Assembly (NCBI RefSeq): GCF_020921035.1
Contig: NC_063153.1
Location: 16,120,001-16,184,000 of the forward strand
From: Rhodamnia argentea
Lineage: Eukaryota; Streptophyta; Magnoliopsida; Myrtales; Myrtaceae
Length of the DNA: 64,000 bases
Reading direction: 5' to 3'
The notes under the pieces were generated by a model that was not told where the DNA came from, ran no database searches, and saw only the letters and a program-made list of their open reading frames with translations. This document shows positions 55,608 through 64,000 of the stretch, in pieces (the stretch's first letter is position 1; every line of letters begins with the position of its first letter). The translations under genes were made by a program, and so were the position numbers.

Positions 55608-57090
55608 GCACATCTTCTTATTCTTTTTCTCTTGATATGGATTGAACCTTTGACCTCGTAATCTATCGTGCCAACCGAATCCCACCCATGACTGTTAGGC
55701 TTGAACTCGCACGACGAGGCTCGGCCTGGCCTCGCTAGACTTGAGCGAGGCCGAGCCTTGTTGTGGCCCAGCCACCACCAAGGTAGAAAAAAAAAATAAA
55801 AAAATAAAAAAATAAAAAAATAAAAAATAAATTTTGAAACCTTTAATTTATTTTTTGGCCCAAAATAAAGCCATAAGACTGAAATCCTTTTCCAAATGAG
55901 AATAAAAAACCAAAAAAAGTTTTCGTTTACATATTACCAAACAAAGAAAAACAAATCATTTTCCTGAATTTCCTCTTTTTGTGAAGTTTTTCGTAAAATA
56001 AACGCAACCCTAACATTTGAACCCATTGGTAATTACCGGCAAGTTACAGGCTACGCAAGTTGTCAGTGAAAAATTAATGGGATGTTGGCACAACTAACAC
56101 CCTAGTTTTTCAATTTGTTTGGATCTCATCCCCCTACTTTAAATGCCTGTTATTTTGTTCAAGTTAATCCTACTGTTAAAAATGCAAACGGAATGTAGAC
56201 GTGGACCGTCACATCAAGGCTGACTGGACAAACAAATCATGACGTGGAATTTTTTTAGGCGGAAGGACCAAACTATTGAAAAATTACAAAAAAAAAAAAA
56301 AACCCCTCAAACCCTAAAGAAAAAGAGAACAAAAGTGGGAAGAAAGGGAGGAAGTTGCGGGGCGATGGTGGCGGCAGTAGCAGCGAGACATCGACCGCAT
56401 CGGCCGGGGCCAATGACGATTTGCTGACCTCGAGTGCCCGCCGACATCGATCGCTACCACTATGGAGTGCTCATCGGGGTTCGCACAACCCCGACATCGC
56501 CTCGTTGGCGAGGTCCGCCGATCTACTACTTTTTCTTTAAAAAAAAATTCCCTTTTGTGTACTTGTTTATATATATATTTATTCTCTTTGTTGTTTTTCC
56601 TTGTTTCGTATATCCTGATTTATTTTTTATTTCTCCAACTCTTAAAGACACTTCGATAAAATAAAATAAAATAAAGAAAAATACTCTTAAGGACACATAG
56701 CATATTCTTTTAGGCCAACTAAAAGACACGTAAGACGATCATGTCAGCAAACAAAGACAATTTAACAATCATGCCAGCACTTTCGCTAATTTTTTCTTTT
56801 TTAAGGAAGGGTTAATTTAAAAATAAAAAGTATAAAAACCAAATGGAATAAATTGAAAATCATAAGGACTAGCGGTGCCATTATTCCAAAATTCGATTAC
56901 CAATGCATTTGGGCAGTTGCCTATCTTTTTTCCCGGATATACCAAATACAAGGCAATGATTCATATTCTATCTCTCTTGAACACAAGTGATCAACTTAAA
57001 TACAGCTCACGTAATGTGCCGACTGAATAGGTGGCTTCTGTGTGTCCGCTCCATGTGGCCCTAGAAAAGGTCAAAATAATAATAATAATA
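54716..57090. other. AT-rich intergenic region with simple repeats
   Basis: No gene is recognised. It includes a (CT)n(CA)n microsatellite (55577-55608), a GC-rich patch with GAGGCTCGGCCTGGCCTCGC (about 55715-55770) followed by AAAAAAT repeats (55785-55830), and a second GC-rich patch (56345-56520). Open frames in 56239-56729 are low-complexity. Confidence 0.45.
55577..55608. repeat. (CT)n(CA)n compound microsatellite
   Basis: CT units followed directly by CA units. Confidence 0.9.
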
Positions 57091-57104
57091 AATAAAAGAG
57101 AGTT

Positions 57105-57497
57105 AATATCACAAAAAACTTCAAACTGATATACTCCCGACAAAATTACTCCAAACTAATTTTTTAACCACAAAAAATCTCAAACTATTATACTCGTAAT
57201 AACTTTACCATCTGTTAGTTTTCATTAACTTCTACCATCAAATTGCCGAGTTGGATGACACGTGCTAATTGATGGGTGTAAGTTTTTACCCTTCTTTTAT
57301 TACATATGTACTGGTTTGAAATTTTTCACGGTATTAAACCAATTTAATAGAAACTAATGGAGGATGAATTTGTCATGGATATACAAATTAGGGTTTTTGG
57401 TAGTTAAAAAATTAATTTGCGATAAATTTTCACAGATGTATTGATTTGGGATTTTTGTTAATCAAAAAATTAATTTGGTTAAATTTATTATAGGTAT
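57105..57497. mobile_element. MITE with inverted and repeated arms
   Basis: The left arm carries 'ccaaactaattttttaacca' and 'atactcccgacaaaatta'. The right arm carries the reverse complements ('tggtagttaaaaaattaattt' and 'aaatttattataggtat'), so the sequence can form a long hairpin. The arm motif occurs twice on each side. It lies just before the RNase H fragment at 57505. Confidence 0.65.
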
Positions 57498-57504
57498 ACC
57501 AAGT

Positions 57505-58657
57505 GGAGAAGCTAACAAGGTTGCTGACCTATGAAGCACCGACACGTTGATTAGGTCACCGCGTTGGTGTCGAACACCGACACAAAGTTTGACACGCGAT
57601 CAACGTGTGTCGGAGACCCGATACGTGGTTAATGTCGGGGACACGTGTGACGGTGAGGAAGGAGGGCGGAGGAAGCGCAAATCTGGAGGTTGGAAATCCG
57701 GGGGAAGAGGAGGAGAAGGGTGCCTGCATCTCGAACCACGAGAGAGGGAGAGAGCTGGCAATGAGGAGTCGGAGGAGAAGGAAGGCTGGATAGCGCGGAT
57801 CTAGAAAGGGAGGTAGAAATGGAGCGAGCCAGCGCTAGAGGATGGCTTCGTCGGCGCCGGAGGACAGAACGAGAGAGACTCGGAGAACATAGTGAGATGG
57901 CGGCGAAGGGCAAGCGTGATAGCCAAGATCATGGTAGTCGTGTTGCTTCGCGAGACAGAGACGAGAGAGAGAGGCGAGGCGAGTGAGAGATTTAAAAAAA
58001 AGAAAGAAAGTAAAGAGAGATGAAGATGAGAGAGAGAGCCACCAGCAAGGGGGGGAAGAAGACGAAGATGAGAGACTGAGAGGAGAGAGAGAGTGCAGGT
58101 GCAGGTCTGGTGTACTGTGCACAGTAGATAGACTGATTTTTTTTAACAATAGAAAAGATGCTAATATCTTTTCTGTAAATCTGCTTTGGCTCCTCTTATT
58201 GATTGGGGAGCACATCACTTTTGGGATAGTCTAATATCTTTTCTGTTTAAGGTTTTAATTTTCTTTTTATTTGATTATTTACTTTTTTTTCTAGACTAAT
58301 TAGGGTCAAATTACGGGAATATCAAAATTTCTTTTATATTATAAGAGCTCCTTTTATAAATTCTCTATTTTTACAAAAAAAAAATAGAAATAGTAATTTG
58401 TCATTTATAAAAAATATATTTTTAATATGCAATGTGTCCTTGACATGTCGAAATTTCTATTTTTTAAAAATGACGTGTCAGCATATCGTGTCGTGTTGCA
58501 TGTCATTTATCGGTGTCGGTGCTACTTAGCTGCTGATTGGTTGGCTAGGGCCCAGAGAAAAAACCATGTCCCGCGAAATTGGCTTTCTAATTTGCCTGAA
58601 GCCTTTTGGGCACTTCTTTGTAATGAGGCTCCTTTAACGATTTCAATTAGTGATTAA
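57505..58657 (+). pseudogene. RNase H-like (RVT_3) C-terminal fragment split by a TIR element
   Basis: The left piece (57505-57528) reads GEANKVAD. The right piece (58529-58657) reads ADWLARAQRKNHVPRNWLSN and LPEAFWALL, ending at TGA near 58655. Joined, they resemble the C-terminal part of the LINE-derived RNase H-like domain, like REANQVTDWVAKAH in the fragment at 48512-49079. The 1-kb element 57529-58527 interrupts it. Upstream coding sequence is lost at the MITE border. Confidence 0.75.
57529..58527. mobile_element. TIR element (AAGCACCGACAC termini), about 1 kb
   Basis: The left end CTATGAAGCACCGACACG is matched in inverted orientation by the right end GTGTCGGTGCTACTT. The flanks GTTGCTGAC (57520-57528) and GCTGCTGAT (58529-58537) agree at 7 of 9 positions and fit a 9-bp target duplication. 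The interior holds more GTGTCGG/CCGACAC repeats and a purine-rich tract (57640-58110) whose frames are low-complexity. No transposase. Confidence 0.75.
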
Positions 58658-58659
58658 AG

Positions 58660-60200
58660 TCCAACCGATAATGATCGATAGCCAGTCGAAAAAAGTGAAT
58701 GGATTCTTATATGCCTTGAGAGACTCCACGAAATTTAAATTACTAAATAGGGCGAAGCAAACAAACGATTGAAAATGGCAAGGAAATTGCACGAAACTTT
58801 TGTTGATTAGGATAAATGGCTTACACTCTTGGATGTCATGCTTGTTTAGTGTCCGGACTTGAACGTAAATTGCTAATAGAGATAATTGAAGTGCGTAGAG
58901 AAAAGTAACAAGTTTACAAAATCTGACTGGAAAACTTTTATAATCAAAGATGAAATGTGATAGATAAACTCATCAATCATCGCATCATAGAGCTTGTGCA
59001 TCAACTATATTGTCGTGTTCTTCACGATCGATGAGTCTTGTCAAGCATCCGATCTTCTGCAATAGCCGATGTGATTGAATGAGCCGCTTTTTATTTTCAA
59101 GGAGCGGGAGCTTTACCCACTTCATTGAAAATATTCAATCACAAGAAAAGAACCAATTATATCTCATGTCACGACTTAGGGTCATTAGCTTCTTTGCCTT
59201 TGGGCCCAAACTTTAGGCATGACATGTGGGGCCGCTGATCGCAATCCCCGTCCTCGTCCATTGAATAGTCACAAGTAAACGATTTGCGTGGGATAAGATA
59301 ATCATGAATCCTTGACCAATGTACCTTGCAGCTCGTACTGTTTGTTGATCGCAATTCATCATATCGCCCATCGTGGCATGGGGCGAGGCATGTCCAAACG
59401 CAGGGCACCAAGCCTTGCAAGAGAACACGACTTTTTCGTTATATGATTTTTGAATAATAGCTATTCTATCTTAGATTCATTCATATCCCGTAATTATCGA
59501 AAGTTTTTCAATCTCGCGAGTTCGATCTACTTATTCATGTTATCTTGTTTGTATCTTTCTTATTACTCACTCAATGAAATATGCTTTATGTTTTTTTTTT
59601 TTGTCGACATACTTTATTTTAGTTTACTTCCTTATAACGAGCTGCATTTTTCTTAACGGATCATTTACAAAACTACCCCTAGTCGGTTAAAAGAACTTTT
59701 TCAAGCATGACTTGTCATTACTTCTCATTTCATGAATGTAAGATTTTGAATTCTTTGCCACCTTACATTTTGTGATTGCGTAGGTTTCTTAATTTGAGAT
59801 CTACGACGAATGATCTTCAAATGTGATGAGTTCGTTTGTAAATTAATCTCGTTTACCACATATTTTTAGGATGAGATATTTATTTACGAGCAAATACTAC
59901 GGTGAATTGCAATTTTTCGATATAAATCCGGTTACTTTTTTTTTAGTCCAATTACTTTTTTTTTTTGGTCGAAGAAATTCGATTAGTTTAGTGAGCCGGA
60001 TTTGAGATTTTATTTGAAAAAACCGTTACGGGCTTCCGAAATAAGGAAAAGTTAACGGAACGGGTTTAGGACAAAGCAAACCCGTTTCCTCCGAATCCCG
60101 TTCCCTTTCCCTCCCATATTGTCGACTAGCCGGCCAATCATCCGCCCTGTGACGGTGTGACCCACCTACACAGCTGAGTGCCACTCCCCGAAAAAAGCTA
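58660..60200. other. intergenic region upstream of the GT14 gene
   Basis: No recognisable gene. The minus-strand frame 59169-59428 has unusual Cys/Trp/His content but no domain I know. The last part is the GT14 promoter; T-rich runs at 59938 and 59950 and a CT-rich leader (60215-60232) are the only notable elements. Confidence 0.45.
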
Positions 60201-60429
60201 ACTTTTTGAGAATTCTCTCTCTCTCTCTCTCTTCATTAGCTTTCCATTGCCCAACCACCGAGCTCATCATTTGCCCACTGATTCCGCGAGTCCGCGACCT
60301 CCGGTGGTGGTGGCGGAGCAACCAACCACCAAAGTGGATCCTCACACACACCCAGAGGAAAGCAATCTTCTTGTGCAATGCACGTTCTTGATGACATTCT
60401 TGATCTCTTGAAGTCCTGACCTCTCGGCC

Positions 60430-63400
60430 ATGGACGCAGCCACCAAGCCCCACAAGAAAAAGAAGTGGTTTTTGCTTCTCGTCTCGGCGCTGGCACTCTC
60501 CACTTTGCTCGTCTTCTTCGCCGTCTTCACTTCCTCTGCTGCTTCTTATCCTTCTCGGTTTTTTCACCGTGCCCATGTCGAGAGAGAGCTTCCGGTCTTC
60601 GTTGAGACCAAGTTGAAGGTCTCCGCGACCCTGGATGACCCGATTCCGAGATTGGCATATCTCATTTCCGGTTCGATGGGCGATGGGGAGAGCTTGAAGA
60701 GGACGCTGAGAGCTCTGTACCATCCGAGGAACCAGTACGTGGTTCACTTGGACTTGGAGGCCTCGGTGGAGGAGAGGCTGGACTTGGCCAGGTTCGTGAG
60801 GAGTGAGCCCCTGTTTGCGAAATTGGGCAATGTGAGGATGAGTGTGAGGGCGAATCTGGTGACGTATCGAGGGCCGACGATGGTGAGCAACACGCTTCAT
60901 GCTGCAGCAATTCTGCTGAGGGAAGCAGGGGAGTGGGATTGGTTCATTAACTTGAGCGCTTCAGATTATCCCTTGGTGACCCAAGATGGTATCCAAAGAT
61001 TTTCTTCATGTGTTCCATCATACGAATGCATCTGTTTCCGCACCTGCCCTGATGTCTCGGATTTCGGCCTCGTGTTTAACCTGTACTTTAAAGTCGGTCG
61101 TCTGTTCTGTTGGGTTTAGATAAGCATTTTGTCAGTAAACCTCGAAGCCAAGCTAGTAGTTCCCGAAAACTAGTCTCTGTCTAGAGTCTAGACTATGTTT
61201 GCTAACATAGTAACATGATCATGTAAATTGTCTGCCGTGGTCGGTCAAATGTTTCTTTTTCCGGGCTTTGACTTATGTTCGTGGTGATTTCAAGTTGATA
61301 CCTTTCGAAACAACCGGCGACTTGGTGTTCTAACTGTTTGGAATTGGAAGGGAATGGTGTTTTTTTTTAACTTCGTTTATAATTTCTTGAAGTAGGTAGA
61401 AACCGTTATTACTTTTTTTGTTCCTTCACTTTTGGTTTTGGGGATTTACTTTGTTCTCTTTCCTTTCTTAGGCAAATTGAGGAGAGTAAGTCTATGCTTT
61501 TATCTGCTTTCATAATCAGGAGCAAGGGTATTATTTAATTACTCCTTTAGCAGAAACCAACACACTTGCTTACTTTTTACTAGTTAAGCCGCTGACTTAC
61601 CACCGTGCGCCTAAGCTTTTGGTCTCGAAGAGTCCCAAATGGTTTATTCACTCCATGCCTTCTGCAGTGGGTAATCAAAACATTCTTAGTAGTGAAATGG
61701 GTTTTTCTGTCTCAAAAATTCGATGTAAATGAGCTTGGAATCGACATTTATAGCATATGCCTAATGGTCACGTACTGAAGGGACTAATCATGTTTGTCTT
61801 TTTCATTGCTACAGATTTGCTTAGCACTCTGTTGACTATGCCCAGAAACTACAACTTCATCGAGCATACCAGCGATATTGGTTGGAAAGAGTTTGTGTCT
61901 CATCCATCTGTCTCTACCCATTTGTGTATGTTGCAGATATCTAGTGAGAATTTCAAGCGCCTGTTGACTGCTTAATATCTACAGGTACCAGAGAGCCAGG
62001 CCTGTTATGATTGATCCGGGCCTGTACAGCGTGCAAAAATCTGATGTCTTTTGGGTCTCAGAGAAGAGAAAAGTGCCTTCTGCATACAGGTTGTTTACAG
62101 GTGAAGAATTAACCTATCAGAAATGTCTTTTCATATGTCAATTATATTTGTTGAACGGTGTCTTGATGTTGCTTTTAAGGAACTAAAAATCATAATGAAA
62201 ATTTCTCAAGCACACAAGTACATATTATCTTTTGGCATGAAGACATATTTTACTCTCTCCACGTGCACTTTTCTCTTGTTCTGTTCTTCCTGGAGTTAAA
62301 GTAGTTATACGTGGATCTGATCGCCAGTATGGATATCGAGCTTAAGTCTTTGAAAATGCTGCAGGTCAATTGCTAGAAATTCATAATTTTCCTTGCTAGA
62401 ACTGGAAGCTAACTGGCTGTTTCAGTCCCAAAGAAAGCGCATTGGATTTATATAGCTATTAACAGCTCTATTTGCCCATAGGAAGTGTGAGTCAAGTTTA
62501 TAAAGTTCCAGCGGTAAGTAAGACGCAGGAATCAAATTAAGAAAAAAAATTGCATTAGAAAAAAATTAGTAGCCTCTAAACCTGAAATGGGAAATTCTCT
62601 GTGGAAGTTAGATGCAATATAATCTGGCATGAGAAAATAAAAAGCAGTAAGTTCTATAGTGCTCAAACTAAGATAATTTTTCCGACCCAAAAAAAAAAAA
62701 AAACTAAGATAATTTTGGGTATGTATGATGCATAATGCCTGCAGTCCTTTCCTTCTAAGTGAGATTTGTGGTGAGATCTGAAAATCAAGTCCAAGTTTCT
62801 GGTCCTCGCATCTTTTTATATTTCTTGCTTATCTTTCCAGAAGTCGGAATATGCACGTTAAGCAAAGGACATGTATATTCATGTGAAATTTGTGTGCCAG
62901 TGTGTGTTTGTGTTATGTACATGTGTACTAACACAGATGCCGATTAGGCCGAGAAATTGTCTTTCAGCAATACATACAGATTGTCTATTGGATTACTAAG
63001 TTAAAGTTGTTACATTCCACATGTAAATTTTCAACATTTTTAGCGTGAAATTACTGCAGATGTCTTCTAAAGTGTGCCCATGAATCCTATCAGGTTCTGC
63101 CTGGATGATGCTCTCTCGGCCCTTCGTTGAGTATTGCTTATGGGGATGGGACAACCTCCCAAGAATTGTGCTCATGTACTACTCCAACTTCCTTTCTTCA
63201 CCAGAAAGTTATTTCCACACAGTCATTTGCAATGCTAACGAATTCATTAATACGACTGTGAACCATGACCTCCACTTCATATCCTGGGACAACCCTCCGA
63301 AGCAACACCCACATTTCCTCACACTCAGTGATTTCCAGAGGATGGTAGATAGCAATGCCCCCTTTGCAAGAAAATTTGGCAGAAACGAGCCGGTTCTCGA

Positions 63401-63611
63401 CAAGATTGACTCTGAGCTACTTGGTCGAAGTGCAAATGGATTTTCGCAAGGTGCATGGTTTAACAGCGAGGGAAGCGTTAACAGAACATATGCTGATCAT
63501 GTCACACCCAACATTACAGAGTTGAGGCCTGGTCCTGGAGTTGAAAGGCTCAGGAAGCTCATCACCGGTCTGTTATCCGGGGATAACTTTCATGCAAATC
63601 ACTGCACATAG
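60430..63611 (+). CDS. GLCAT14A: GT14 beta-glucuronosyltransferase (GlcAT14A-like), intact
   Basis: Four exons (60430-60988, 61815-61890, 61985-62100, 63094-63611) with GT-AG introns give 1269 nt, or 422 codons. The ATG lies in GCCATGG. The product is a type II Golgi protein: short Lys-rich tail (HKKKKW), one membrane anchor (about residues 14-36), stem, then the GT14 Core-2/I-branching domain from about residue 75. Typical regions are PRLAYLISGSMGD, INLSASDYPLVTQDDLL, KSDVFWVSEKRKVPSAY, FTGSAWMMLSRPFVEYCLWG and NHDLHFISWDNPPKQHPH. Arabidopsis GlcAT14A adds glucuronic acid to galactans of arabinogalactan proteins. The length is somewhat below the Arabidopsis protein and no lesion is visible. 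The A/B/C subgroup is not settled. Confidence 0.94.
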
Positions 63612-64000
63612 TGAGATAACTTCCGAGCCAAGGGACTTGTTTTGGGCACCTGTGCACCCGTTGTCCACCTTGTGATTGCTAGGCCATATGGTGCTCTTAA
63701 GTCAACTGGTAATGAAGGATCACCATATGACAAATTACAAATTCTCCTAGGATTCGTGAAGCAAGATTTGAAATATACTAGATGAAAAATCCGGCTACTT
63801 GCCTTCTCTGATCTGGAATCTCACTGAACTGTTCAGATCACAAAGGGACAAGTAATGTATGTGCCGGAGCTGGAAAAGTTGAAGACGGGAAGTTCTTATC
63901 TTCAACCGCTGCTTTAAATCAGTAATGGGAGCGCAAGATTCAGCCTCAAATATTGTTTAGCACACGCGTTATTTACTGTACTTTCGCAGTTCTTGGTATA
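63612..64000 (+). other. 3' flank of the GT14 gene
   Basis: 3' UTR and downstream sequence; no second gene is recognisable before the window ends. Confidence 0.5.

Noticed and set aside
57547-58234. Arg/Glu- or Ser/Leu-rich frames on both strands
   Set aside because: Low-complexity purine tract within a TIR element.
60166-60910. 244-codon minus-strand frame
   Set aside because: Antisense to exon 1 of the GT14 gene, which has clear domain homology.

Overview
This is a plant nuclear window: plant-type introns, a Ty1/copia element, many Mutator-like (MULE) and MITE insertions, and plant-specific gene families. The protein families fit a woody eudicot; Eucalyptus/Myrtaceae is my best guess but is not proven by the sequence. 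There is no bacterial, viral or CRISPR content. Three genes look intact: an NPF6.2-like (NRT1.4-like) transporter (21541-25146, +, five exons, 576 codons), an intronless TPT/DMT-type sugar-phosphate/phosphate translocator (50515-51573, -), and a GT14 beta-glucuronosyltransferase of the GlcAT14A type (60430-63611, +, four exons, 422 codons). A tRNA-Ser(AGA) gene lies at 161-242.

Layout. 1-12.28 kb: the tRNA, a 3.0-kb LTR-like element (497-3525), a decayed copia element with both LTRs (3759-9657), and TIR/MITE sequence. 12.28-31.87 kb and 31.87-51.63 kb: two direct tandem copies of one ~19.6-kb unit. Each unit once held noncoding sequence, then the NPF6.2 gene (+), then the translocator gene (-). 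51.6-60.2 kb: gene-poor sequence with MITEs and an RNase H fragment split by a TIR element. 60.4-63.6 kb: the GT14 gene.

The tandem duplication is the main story, and the two units decayed reciprocally. Unit 1 keeps NPF6.2 intact, but its translocator has a nonsense codon, many non-conservative substitutions, a promoter cut off by the duplication junction (~31868), and a 3.6-kb LTR-like insertion in its 3' coding end. Unit 2 keeps the translocator intact, but NPF6.2 exons 1-4 are missing and only a damaged exon 5 remains. In their place is a ~9-kb foreign block with an LTR-like end, a 30-bp tandem repeat, a CBP60-like pseudogene and an intron-bearing ARP6 pseudogene.

Because the two units are paralogous, each supplies the empty site for insertions in the other, so several transposon boundaries and target-site duplications can be read directly. 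The most striking is a nested set: a Pack-MULE carrying the putative promoter and first exon of a GH28 polygalacturonase-like gene (28723-30177, 9-bp TSD) sits inside the LTR-like element (27255-30851, 5-bp TSD), which itself sits inside the translocator pseudogene.
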